A program made the position numbers and the translations under genes. A model generated the notes under the pieces. That model was not told where the DNA came from and searched no databases. It worked only from the letters and a program-made list of their open reading frames with translations. A DNA stretch of 64,000 nucleotides from positions 2,605,255-2,669,254 of the forward strand of contig ML133456.1 of NCBI GenBank assembly GCA_003864495.1. The letters run 5' to 3'. Below are positions 1 through 12,459 of this stretch, piece after piece. Each line of letters starts with the position of its first letter. Position 1 is the first letter of the stretch. The stretch is from Nemopilema nomurai (taxonomy: Eukaryota; Cnidaria; Scyphozoa; Rhizostomeae; Rhizostomatidae).

Positions 1-330
1 TTTATAACAAAAACTCCTAAGAAATCTTCCTCAAATATAAAAGCCTTGGAGCCGTAAATTTTGCTGGACTCTGAAACAACTGTAGATGTTCAGCATTACG
101 TCATGTAGAAATTTTATCGATTAAACAATCATTTGAGAAAGCGTTAAGCGAAATTTTAGTCTTGTGGACGTAGCAAAGGGATTTCAAATCGACACTAGCA
201 CCATCAAGCTTTAAACCCATTAGATTTGAAATTATGGCCTTTAAAGTATTGCTTAATGAAGCTGCTTTTGAGAATTTGTCGAAGGTGTTTGCTATCTGTC
301 ATTCACTGCTCCTTTTGTCCCTTCTCCTAG

Positions 331-3300
331 AAATTGCATATGACTTCATAGTTGATGAACAACAGAAAGAACAAAGGCGTGGCTATTTTGTCATGGACTC
401 GAGACCAAAGCACCAAATCTCAAGTTCAATTGTCTTGAAAAGATCGGCCTGTGTCCATCACGAAGTGTATATGAACGTGAGTAAGCTTGTGACAATACTA
501 CAAGTTACATATCTTAACTCATGACTCCTTCTTTCTAAAGTTACATTTTGATATGCTACATGAAAGTATAATTGTTCGTCTTTCAAACGAAAAAAATTCT
601 AATTGCAGCTTCTTGGTACGGATATTTTTTGCTACATTTACCCTTTTACCTTCAATCAGAAAGCCCCGAAAAATATTCATGACCCAGTGGTGTTCAAAGC
701 CAACTTCATCTACAAGCCACAAGCAGATTGTGATCTGTGCCCTATAATGAGGCCTACATTCGCCGAAGCGTTGGTAAGTATTAATTTCATAGGTTTTTCG
801 TAATTTCTGTCGAAGTGTAGTCTGACTGCGGTGTTTTATTTGTATGGTAAGTCTCATTTCAGACTCAGTTGCGTAAATCATATATACTTGAAAATTCCCG
901 ATAACTCGTGTATGAAAGGCATTATTTGAAACATTATAAATGAATTATAGCCCTTACAACAAACCAGTTTTTATTAAGAATGAAATTTTTTGAAAAAAAC
1001 GCAATTTTTATTCAATGTTGCAAGGTCTCCGATTCATTTTTGCAGTACCTATCTTTAATTTCTTGTACCCACTAGGTCCCCATTTCGTGGCAAATCCCGA
1101 TCCAAACCCAGTATTTTCACTCATGCCATATTTTCAGTTACATTCTTTAAAATTGAAACCGGTTTTGAAATTTGTCAGTCATCTAAATTTGCTTCTTTTG
1201 TTCTCTTCTCAAATGCCATATTAAAGCAAAGTCCGAATTAGCTTTTTCTGTTCATTAGATACTGAGTACTAGATCCTAGACAGAAGGTCATAGAAATTAG
1301 GCACTTGATATTCGAAAGTAGATATATCAGTGATATCGAGTACACGTATTCAATTTCTTTCTAGGCAACGTATTCAAAAAATTGTGGATCTGACGTAATT
1401 TGCACTTCAGATTTGAAAGTGATGGCAAATGTCGAAATTCCAAAGTAAGTTATAGACTAACTTCCGAGATCAGCCATTCCTTTCTCCAGTTTTGATTTAT
1501 TGAAAGCAGTCAAATAAAAATTCAAAGCTATTAAAATACTTCAAAGACACTGCACGCATTGTAATTTTATTTAGTTAATTTTGAAAATTCTAAAAAAGGC
1601 AAATATTCTCAGCTTATTCAAAAACTTGAGCTCTCACATATGTAGAAGGCATATCACGGAAATGAATGCAAGAATGCGATTTTATGCATTTTGTCGAATA
1701 AATCTAAAAATTACAGTATTAAGAAGTTAACAATTCTCAGTTTGTTTTACATTTTAATCTTTCTCGTTCCTTTTATTTTAGTGACAAAGCTGAGATTCAT
1801 TTTGGTGTTATAGAAAATTTCAGCTTTAAAATTCGTGTGAAAAACAATGGTGAAAGTGCATTTTTGACGAAAATAATTGCTTCCATCCCAAGACAATTGT
1901 CAGTAATTGGAGTCCGCCACTTGAAGGTAACCAGGGTCTACCACTAATTATCGTTGGTTTTCTATCGAATGCGCTTAATTAAAAAGATCCCTGCAGACTG
2001 GAGCGCCTGTCAGAAATATTTCTTTGCATCCACATTTTTAACATAAGTTTGCATGAAGGGCGTTAGATTTTGCCAGATTTGTCACGTCTGCAAGTTGCTG
2101 AACGAAGTCAGTACAAATGAAAAATGAAAGAAAAATAGAATAAGGTATATCCCGGTCATGCAAATTGTCTTGAAAACATTGTTCGCGGTTTGATGTTAGC
2201 AAATCTCTGAAAAGTAAGCTTCCAATTTGAAAAGGACTTTCAATTAAAATCTAAAATTTCTATGAAATTCTATCAAATTTGAAAACAACACCCTTCTTGT
2301 CATCCAAATCACTAATGTTCATTATTTCGAAGCTTTGCTGATAAGAGTAATTGTTTGCAGGATAACTACGCTTTGCTTCACTGGAGCTTCAAACGCCTCA
2401 ACGGGTCACACAATTTGCTGACTTTTGATGCAGGAAATCCGATCGAAAACTCAAAAGAGGTATAAATCAATGCACAATAAATTGTTATTAATTTATACAT
2501 TTAAGCCTGCAGCCTGTCATCAGCTTCCTTGCTTTTTGTCACTACAAAATAGATAAATAGAAAATAATCTTTATGATATTCTACAAATTTGTCAATCGAA
2601 TTGTTAAAAATCTATTGCAGTCTATGTAATCGGAATTTGTAGCTATAACTGAATTCTAAAATCGTGCATTCTTCAAATTAAAGGAATACTATGATGTTAG
2701 GCTGGCTATCAAGAGCTTTAATTCTGCAATGGATTTCTTGTGGTTCAAAGTGAATGTCACAACGTAAGTGTCATGCAATGTATATAGTGTCCTGTCAAAC
2801 GCAGCACTACTGCTGTTTCGAAGTGCTCCAATTATGGCTCTTACATACAAGGCTATTGAACTCCTACTCGACAATGCTTTCTTTATAATCCGGTAACTGT
2901 CATTCTTTGTTATTGACCTTTTATTCCAAGTAATGTAACTCGTTCCGGTATAACGTCCCAGCAATGCGCCATTATTTGTGCCGTTAAATCAACAATATTT
3001 TTTGGATCATTAGCTTTTGGTTCTAGCTTTAGGTAGCCGTATACCACTGATGCATCCAATAATGCAAAAACAATTGTACCTGGAAGTAATAGCTTTGCTT
3101 GCTAAATATAAATGCTTTATCAAAATTTTGATAGGAACAAAACCGCGTACCGCTCCACGAGTGTAAATCTGTATTTTCTCTCCTCTTAAGTGTCAGCAAA
3201 GAAATCAACATGGAGGACAACGTAGTGACAGTCAGTGCAAAAGTTGTTATGATTGCAGATTTGACCATTTCTGGGTATGTGGTGTGTCAGCCTTTTTGCA

Positions 3301-6300
3301 GGCTTCCGAGTTTGTTAGATGCTTTTATCATTATGATGAACAAGCAGTTGTGGCTAAAATGGCAAATGTTTTTGTTTTAAAGTAATAGTGCCCTTCAGTG
3401 TCAAATGTCTAAGAATGTCGAAGATTTTTATGTGCAAGACTTTGATGTTTAAAAGAACAATTCTAGTCACACAGCTGCATGCAATAAACAATTGCTTAAA
3501 ATTTGGAATAATTGGCTTCTGGTTCTTTGGTTTTTCCTTGTCTGCTACCACGAGTAAAATGTTGCATATTTTTAGAGGGGTGAATCCGGAGCAAGTTACA
3601 TACAACGTTTCTAGACCTGCTAAGGAGGTTGGGCCTTTTATACTTCATACGTTTCTGGTAAGTGTTAGTACTGTGAATAGATGATTTTATAAATAATCGA
3701 TGAAAATCAGTCTAGTTAGGAGTCAGCAAATTTTGTTCTCATAATCAGCAATCAGCATATCTGGGCCAAGACTGGCTTGAAAAGTGTAGTGCTTTTATTG
3801 TTGGTATTGGTATTTCCAAGCTGTATATTAGAAGAAAGCATAGGAGCAAGTTGGTTGTTTGTTAATTTAAAGATACAAACTGTTGTCAAAATCGGAGCAT
3901 TCTTGGTACTTAAAGGCTCTACCTTTGGATAACTTTTATTTCAAGATACAAAATAAAGGTCCAAGCCCAGTCGATCATTCAAGAGTCGAAATTCATTATC
4001 CTGAAAAGATAGAAAACAGTCGCATTCTGAATTTGATTTCTATAACGGTAAGTTTTTATTTTACGCCACCTTGATTAGCATCATAATATCAGATCATTTC
4101 ATTGAACAATTAAGCCATAATATCATACCATGCATAGTCAGTCAGAAGTGTCTTAGTTAAATGGTTTCCGCCATACACATTTCCTACGTAAACAAAATGC
4201 TAGCAACTTGAAAAATTTGTTTTATATTTCTGTTTTATATTTTCTTTACTAGGCCGAAGGATCCGTCAATTGCCATATCAACGAATCCGATTATAACCCT
4301 CTTGGCCTAACGGTAAAAAGTCTGTCAGTTTTTAAACGTAATCTTCCGGTGTCCTGCTTTTGATACCTTTCTGTAGGGAAGTTAATGTAAATTAATTCAG
4401 CCCTTTTTTATGCACATATAATTTAAAATGACTTTACAGAGAATCCTAAAAAATGATACCCATTAACGTAGGACGTATGGTTGACATACCGTTTAATATG
4501 GTAGAAGGTAAGATCTCAATTTATATAACACATAGTAATGATATGCAGATAAAGCCTGGTTTAAGAACTGAGTCAAGAGACTTGCCTTATGTCACTCACG
4601 AGGGCTGATATTGGGCCAGACATAGCTGTAGTTCTTGATCAGATTGTTTTTAATGTTTTAGCTTGATCTGTTTTCGGAGGTTGACAAAAGTAACGGGGTG
4701 AACCGGAGAACACGCCGCTCAATTAGAGACAAACTGGTATTGCTTTTGAAATTTTCCAATTGATGATATCTTAATGCACACTGTCAACATTTCAAATCTA
4801 CATCATTTGCAACACACACCCGATTATTTCTTTGCGTGTACAACTAATACCACGTCAGAAGTTATTCTCTCATTAAAACTCTGACTTCATTTGAAAAGCA
4901 TTCGGAACTTCTCTGAGTGATAACACTAACAGGAAAACATGGAATTCTAGCTAACAGATGCCTGAGTTAAAGTAGAAAGATGACAACCTTATTAGTACTA
5001 AACTCTATTTATCATCAAGACATTATCTGTCTTTGTTTAATTCTACTTTACCATAGCTTTTAATACAACTAGCGAAGAATTCAATAATGTGCCTTTCAAT
5101 GCGGTTGTTCTGAATTGCTAATCCGATTTTAATGCCTACGGCCAACATTCGTTCCTTCACGGTATCGAGTAATTTATGAGAGACAGCAAGTAGCAATCTT
5201 CTGCACTGAGCAAAAACAGTACTCAGGAAATGCCTTCAGCTACTTTGAAGGATAACGTAGTGTATTGAGGCTATTCCTGAGATAATTCAAACTCAAGTTT
5301 CCATCTAGGACTGCGTCGCAGGGCAATGCAAGATCTACACGTGTGACCTTGGAAGACTAGCACGAGGAGAGAGTGTTACTATTTCAATAAACTCGAGTCT
5401 GGTTGAAGCAACATTTGCCCAGGTATTGATAATTGTTCTAATCAGCTACCTTATTAACTGACCAAACCCACTGGGAATCTTGTTAGCTAGCTAACCATCT
5501 AGAGATTCATCTAACTAACATGCAAAGGGGTGAATGTATAATAAGATTATAAACATAGGTAGGCAGCAACTCTTAAGTCTTCGCTAACCCTCATCCCAAA
5601 CGGAAAAGAAGCTCTGTTCAACTTTCAGACTTCCACTGGAACAGTGGCCTAGATTAATTTTTTTGGAATTTCACCTCTGTCATGATTATTCTTCTCGTGT
5701 TTTAGAAGCTAAAACGAAATACGTATCTGGCTCTTCGCGCAGTTGTTGTTGCAGAATCAATAAAGCAACCTCGTTTTCACTTTCCAGATAGCAGTGAGGT
5801 TTGTGAAGGGAATTCATCTAAAGGCATCTCAAACATCTGAGAAGCGTTATTACTTCTTCGTTCGATCTTATTTATTGATAAAAAAAATAAACCAGTTTAC
5901 TTATCTTAGAGTTTCCGAATGCTCCCCTCGTGCACTTTTAAGGTGAAAATGCAATGTCAATAGGGAGCAAAATCCCCAACTTTAAGCAATATGAATAATA
6001 TTGGCGAAAATGTGTAGCAGATGATTTACATAGGATATATTAGAGTGCTTCGTAAGCACTTCTGACATTGAGCTAGGTTTTTGACGTAAGTTTTGCAAAA
6101 TGACAAAGTAGAGAACTTATGAAGGAACTAATTTGATTTCAGACGATTTTGACTGTATGGAGCCCGAAGATGTCTGGAAGCGAGGAGAAAACGATTCCCT
6201 GGTGGATTGTGCTGATCTCAATTATTGCTGGACTTGTTCTCGTGGCTGGAGTTGTATTTGTCCTGTATAAGGTATGGTCATCTATAGGCAGCTTAAAGGC

Positions 6301-6530
6301 AACTATAGGGCAACTATTGCTTTGTGTAACATAAAGATAGTAAGAATTGATCGGGTCATTGTCACTACCAACATCGCAATCCCAGAATCGTTTGCGCGAG
6401 GGTGGCTAAACATTTTCAAAAGATGTGTCTGCAGTAAAATGTAAATTTGTCTTGATTTCAGAGTGGGTTTTTCAATCGCAAGAAGAAAGACTACTCCTTT
6501 AGCTCGGTGCTAGACGAGCCGAATGATTAG
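331..6530 (+). CDS. ITGA: Integrin alpha subunit, 3' part of gene (15 exons, 5' end outside window)
   Basis: Alpha chain of a heterodimeric cell-surface adhesion receptor. Exons: 331-476, 609-773, 1365-1444, 1782-1926, 2361-2459, 2684-2763, 3191-3274, 3576-3657, 3946-4047, 4253-4312, 4662-4736, 5309-5422, 5706-5798, 6143-6271, 6462-6530; all phases join, giving the last ~507 residues. Thigh/calf hallmarks are visible: Cys pairs (DCDLC, NCGSDVIC), MEDN followed by ADLTISG, GVNPEQVTY, NKGPSPV, and late Cys in DCVAGQCKIYTC. A furin-like RRTRR site at about 4711-4725 would cut heavy from light chain. Exon 14 encodes the transmembrane helix after a WW, and exon 15 the tail with the GFFxR motif (GFFNR), ending in a short acidic SSVLDEPND tail. 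The beta-propeller exons must lie left of the window, so the alpha subclass and any inserted I-domain cannot be judged. The exon 6 acceptor (2683) has a poor pyrimidine tract. Confidence 0.93.
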
Positions 6531-8300
6531 AGAAGCGGCTTATCACGTGGGGCAATCCTCTGATTGAGCATGAGCGTGTCCTCAATGCGAGGCTAGGCAT
6601 CCACTCACATGCAAGGTCACTTTCGAAAGCATACCTACTTCTAACCACACTGGTTGGTAAAGATGCAAGTTCGGTTGGCGATAAATATGGTTGATTTGGA
6701 AACACTTTGATCCATGACAGCTCAGATGTTGTGCACATATCCGATTTAGGCTCGTCAAGGGAAAAACGCACCGTGAAACAATAATGGAGAGTCTGGTTTT
6801 AATTTCAAAGATGGTATCAATTAAAAGCTTTGTTGAGCAAATTATCTACAACTTTCTACAATATAAGTATTCGACCTGAATGTAGAATCGAGATATCTAC
6901 GCATGAGTGTTAATATACAATAACGGATAGTGCTAATTCAGTGCTAAAAAAATTACTAATGTCCCTTCTCATCTTTTCCGAAAGTTAATTTTCCGTGAAA
7001 ATCTTGTATAAGGCCACATTCTTTAGATATCACCAGCTATGTAATCTTTCTTATTTTTGGAAAGATCTTGAGATTAAAGAGGCGAGTCATCATACTTAAT
7101 GTGGTTTCATTTATTTGATCTGCAAAAGAGCCTTATGTTCTCGAACAGTCTGTCTTTTGTGTGTTTCGAGCAGAAAAGTCAGATTTTAGCTACTGCTTGG
7201 GGAGTTATTCCATTATGGTTGAACATTTAGACACAGCCTTGGCTGCAAATGAGAAGGAGAATATATTATAATAAGCTTTGGCATAGGAGCTTTCTATTGG
7301 GAAGGAACTCACATTGAAAAATTTCATTTGTGATATGCCAACCCATGGCTAATCCAGTGTTGCTTGGAAGGAGCATTTCTCTTACGGCGCGAAATTATTT
7401 GATGACGTGACTTTTGAACATAAACGAAGTACAACCAGAAAGATCAAATACTGGTAAATTTTTCAGAGGCATAACGCAGATGATGACAGAGTGAGGTTTT
7501 TAATACACATTCGTTTACCATAAACCTGCTAGCAACCTTCTTGATGAAATCCGTTTGAAACAAGCATATTTAATTTGTGTATCATAGGCGTCTACCTCAG
7601 GCCTACTTAGGTAGAAGGCTCGAAGAACATGTTTACTTTACATACTTTTCAAATATGGCTAACATAGCAACTCCAAGTAGTTAAACAGAGCCTGATTTAG
7701 AACTAAAAAGGACTATTGTTAATCGTTAGTGAACTTTCACTCTTTTAATTGCATTGCAAATGTAAAAAACGTTTCTAACTTTGAGGATTATTATGACCTT
7801 AGCTGTTCGGATTATTGTGGGTGCCATGTAGAATCTCTATTTGAGTAAATATGGACTGCCTTGTATCTTGGTAGTTTAATCAGTTACCTATAAAGTTATC
7901 GAGGCACTTGAAATAGAAGGCAGTTAAAAGCTAAAGGCTTGCTGACATTAACACATTTAGCTCTTTTATCAATATTATTTTCCGTTATGTCATTAAAATT
8001 GCAGACAAGTGTTCTTTGTTATTATTTTACTGATATATTGAAGGAGGTGTTAATTAATTTGTGTGTACAGAAGGATCGTTTTCTCGCTTTGTCAAACAGA
8101 GTACTCAGTTGCAATTTCTCAGCTATGTGGTCATGCCTGTTCAGCTCTTGCTTGTATGTGCCATTAAAAGGATTCATTTTCAATTTTTGAAGTGAGCTCT
8201 CGAAATCTTTCTTTAACAATAAAACAGGCGAATACTGAGATAAGAATTATTATTCAAATGGCACAATAAAATAATTAGATTTTTCAGCCCAGATGTGACG
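6531..8300. other. Intergenic: integrin 3' flank and upstream region of the TEX12-like gene
   Basis: No exon with family similarity or consistent splice phase seen. It should hold the integrin 3' UTR and the promoter of the next gene. A 3' splice site at 8287/8288, just before the proposed TEX12-like start, suggests that an untranslated first exon of that gene lies here, but I could not place it. Confidence 0.4.
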
Positions 8301-10632
8301 ATGACTTCTGGAAGTTTGGAACGAGGATTTGAAATGTTCTCTACTTCACAAAACTTGTCTCCAAAATGCGGAGAAACTCCCCTTAACCAGGTATGATACT
8401 CTGCTTGCATACAGTTAAAATAATTTCAAATTTGTTATTTGTTACCACTGCATGCGATGTCTATGAAAATCAAAGCAGAACCTACACAAATTTGTTGCAC
8501 TGGCATGATGTTTTTTCCATCAAGAAAGTAGCCTAAATGTCAATTCATGGAGAAGCGCCTAACGAAAGGTTCTGTTTTGAGAACATGAATGGAATTAAAA
8601 CAGTTTTAGATCTTATGCTTGACAATAATATGGCAGAGATATTTCAGCTAATATTTTTTTAAATCGGGACACTTTACTTCAAATGCACAGAGTGGTGTAT
8701 TTCCACAAGATGTTGATTCGAAAGATGAAAAGGACAAGAACACTGAAAGAGGTAATTTATATGTAGGATGTTCGTATTTTCATTCGCGAGAAGGCAAATG
8801 TAGCAAACGAAAGTGCAAGTAGACAGTGAAATACGACGCAAGGACTATCTATTAGCTTTCAGCTATATCTTTTTATTAAACCATTCCCTCGTGCTGCAGG
8901 GCAGAAAAACTTTTGTTTCCATTTCTAAACTTACAAAAAGCCACTTTTATCGGTCTTTTACCTTGCATATTAGAGGAGTAGTAAAGTGAAACTAGATAGT
9001 TGCCTCGTGGTCTTAGAAGACGAGGTCCAGTTCACACTGTCCCGTCTTTGAACAGGAAACTGCCTTGTTAAAACAACCGAACAACTCTGAAGCACAGCAC
9101 ACAAGGCCCAGTGGCTGCAGAGGCCTTTGACAATTAATATGTTAAACAACAATAGCATTTCTAAAGGCATCTTGTCAGTGTCAGATTATGATTGTTTAAA
9201 TATTGCAACAATCTCTTCCCTCTATGTTTTACAAGGTGGGTTGCAGTACAAAGATGGAGGATCGTTTTAGAAAGATTGCTGCAATATCCTGGTCACCTTC
9301 CGTCTCTATGCAGCCGCGTCCACTTTTGGTTTCCGCCTTTAGGAAATAAGCAAGTAATTGATGGATTGAGAAGCTAGTTAAAAAAGCAGAAATGATGCAT
9401 TGTACTTTAGCCAGTGTTGTACTAAACAACTATATCTTAACTTCTAGCTGAATCTTATCCATATACTGTTGAAGAAGCTCAGTCACTAAGTGGAGTTCTC
9501 CAAGGTAGGACTTTTGGAATTCCTAATGTGTGGTTCTATCGAAAGTCTCAACATCTTTAGACAACAGCTCTTAGCAACAGGAAGGATTTGAGCCAAAATA
9601 TGCGGCGAAGTTTAGTCAAATGTTTTGTCACGATGCATGCTATTCTCACTATACAATCCATTGTTGCTCTCTAAAGAAAATACAGCTTGCAGTTAGCAGC
9701 AAATAATGGTAATAAGAACAAAAATGACTTATAATGCGCTCTATTTTTACATTTAAGGAACAATACCAGAAATCAAATTGTCTTTCGAGAAATGGGGCGA
9801 AACTTTCAAGTAAGTGTAATAAAAGTCTTTTTGAGATTCAAGTCTCGACCTTTCGAGCACCTCAACTGATTCTTTTTCGTTTAATCATTTATTTACAATT
9901 TCTTTCACACTCTTAACTTCAAATATAGTACATTATGGTTAAGCTGTATTGGACCCTAGAGCATCGATTAGACCATTTTTTTTATTTCGTTTAACATGTG
10001 ATTTGGAATTTTCACTTCAAAAGAAATGAAACCGGAAGCAAAAGTTCAAAAACATATTCCAAAGTCTAAGTCAACATTTCCATCTATAGGTAGTTATAAA
10101 ACACTAACATACGTTTGTCAAATATTTCTATAATTCAGCAAGGAAAGAGTATACTCCATTCATTCATTATGCAGTTAATATCATTTTTGGCACTTCACAA
10201 AGAGGTGACGTTCCAATATGAAGTTCAACTTCTACTCTGCTCCTAACTGTAGCTCACTTCTGTCCTTTACCTGAAGCGAACAACTAAGCAATTTTGACGT
10301 CAGCATTCTTGTAAAACAGACGGTAGCAATTTTTCCTACTACATTTGAAATTTATTTTTCACCTAATTTCTCATGATGGTCATCAATTAGAACGCGTTTC
10401 AGAGAATCCTTTGTTTCAAAGAAATAGCAGTGCTCTGTCTTAAGAACAAAAATAATATCTTTCTTGCAGAGAGTGCGAAAATGTTGAAAACTTGTATCCA
10501 ACAAGACTGGATGAGATAATCAAAGATGCCAAATCCCTAGAGGAGCAATTGAATTTGCAGAAGGAAGCCTTGAAGGACCGGCTTCGATTTCTCACTCGTA
10601 CTCTTGCATCAGTACAGTCAGAAGAGAAATGA
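8301..10632 (+). CDS. TEX12: TEX12-like synaptonemal complex central-element protein
   Basis: Five exons join in phase: 8301-8390, 8691-8751, 9448-9504, 9758-9809, 10470-10632, giving 140 residues (human TEX12 has 123). The last exon is a predicted coiled coil. Its segment from LYPTRLDEIIKDAKSLEEQL to RFLTRTL aligns in spacing and hydrophobic pattern with the TEX12 C-terminus (YIDEIDELFKEANAIE through FTVIANTL), recalled from family knowledge. TEX12 pairs with SYCE2 to build the fibres of the synaptonemal complex central element that hold homologous chromosomes together in meiosis. The N-terminal 70 residues are polar, Ser/Glu/Lys-rich and unconserved, as in known TEX12. The start chosen is the first ATG in the first recognisable exon, 13 nt after a 3' splice site; an upstream exon could extend it. 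The other possibility is an unrelated short coiled-coil protein. Confidence 0.65.
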
Positions 10633-12459
10633 TATTTTCACAACCATCCAATTGCAATCACCTTTCTCCAATTCTCTTCATCATCTTCTACACAGCTTTT
10701 AAATTTTCGTTCCCTTAATGTAATCTTAATTTCAAAATAGCAGAGGTCAATGTAAAAAAAACTGGTAACACAATGACGTTACCATTGTCGTCTGCTGAAT
10801 TTAAGCTGAATCAAGAAAAATGACTGGCACCACGCAGCCCTAAGAGAATTGATGCTTGATTAAAGAGTTTTATGGTTAGAAAATGTCTTGTTTTGCCACT
10901 AAAATAAATGAAAATTCTGCCACCATGACATATTTGCGAACTCTCTCGCGCATCACATAGGGTTTCATATTCTCACATGATGTGAGCCATATTCCGATGA
11001 GATATTTGAACCCAGTTGCAAGACATTTGAACCCCAACTGTTAGCAAGCTCAATATGAAGAAGTCAAAATGCAATTATCCCTTGGCATAGCTTTAACTGT
11101 TATGAGCAAGAACGGTGTCAAGTCAAAACTCAAACAAGATTGGCCCTCTTGTTTAAATGAAAACCCTTGAAATTTCTCTGGCAATTAGAGCCCTTTTTAT
11201 TCCGTTGCAACTTATCCCTAGTTACGCACGTTTCGGAGCATCGGCATACTAGAATCGATACTACAATAGATTTGCCAATGAAAGTCTTGCCAGTGAAACT
11301 TTTCATTGACTTTCGAATATGTCCCTATCAAGCGTTATTATTGGTCTAATCTTTCAAACTTCAAATGCAAGCAAAGAATATCTCTCTACCTTAAGCTTTT
11401 GTTAGAATCTTTGCGTAATTTCATGGTTTGCTAAAAGTGGCAAATTGTGACATGTTTAGTGTTGAAACTTCTGTGCTAACCGACTCCTGATTGCATGATG
11501 ATTTGACAGCTTGAATAGGGCTGATCATTCGGTAGTGCTGTGGTGCATTCGTTATTCTGTACCTGGCTCAGAAGTTCTTGCATTCCGTCAAAAACAAAGT
11601 GCAACTTGTACATCACTTAGTTGCATCGATGATGATTCGGGCTGTTTATTGGCCTAATTTTTCTTCATACATATTTTGATGCCATTATAGCCGGACCTAC
11701 ACCAGTAGCACTTTTCTGTACTGCACTTGTTTATTTGCAGAATTGCAGTCAAAAGGGTTATTACTATCTACGGGTCACTTTTCTAATTTACTTTGGAAGA
11801 GCATTAATACCGGGAAATTTCTGCAAATTATGGACCTATTGTAAATAAACTTTTGGACATTGCCCACAAAATTGTGTTACACTGCTAAAATCGTACCTAG
11901 CTTCTTTAATATGAGCGAACATGGAAGCCTCTTGCAAATAACCGGAAACATTTTTTTATAAGCAAGTTCTTTATAAGCAAGGCAGTGCTCGATGGGAGAC
12001 TGCTAAGGAATTTAAAAAGTTAATTCTGATGACTGCATACCTATTCACGAAATGGACAGAGTAAAATCATTCATATTTGAACTTCAGATTCCATGTACTT
12101 TGGAAAATTTATTATTTTTATTCTTCTGACAGCTTTACGACTTTGTTTACTTGTTCCTACAGTAGTTCTGTTTCAAAGAAAAACGAACAAAAAGTTGAGG
12201 AATTCCTAAGGAATTTTGAGTACTCAAATTTGGTTGCCAGTTAAGGAATTTTCAATACTGAACCTTCGAATTTGTTTAGAAAATGGATGTATGTTCATGA
12301 CCTCTTGTACTTATCTCATAACATTGTTGAACCACTTGTACTCAATGCTTATACTTGGTCCCTAAATCGAGGCGGGTTAATTTTCAAATCGAGGTATCAA
12401 TTTCGAAGAGACTTCACCTTTTTGGCAGCCATTCATGATAAAGGGCACGTAAATTGGAA
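10633..12459. other. Intergenic: TEX12-like 3' flank to COX7A 5' flank
   Basis: Apart from the candidate poly(A) signal, I see no exon or repeat I can support. The open stretch 12272-12475 runs into COX7A exon 1 in a different frame and is not considered coding. Confidence 0.4.
10903..10908 (+). terminator. Candidate poly(A) signal of the TEX12-like gene
   Basis: Canonical AATAAA hexamer, 271 nt after the stop codon. Cleavage-site evidence would need transcripts. Confidence 0.4.

Noticed and set aside
10021..10089. Exon-like MKPEAKVQKHIPKSKSTF segment followed by a GT donor in the TEX12-like gene
   Set aside because: Phase does not fit between exons 4 and 5 (it would create a stop), so it is left out of the model; a minor alternative exon cannot be excluded.
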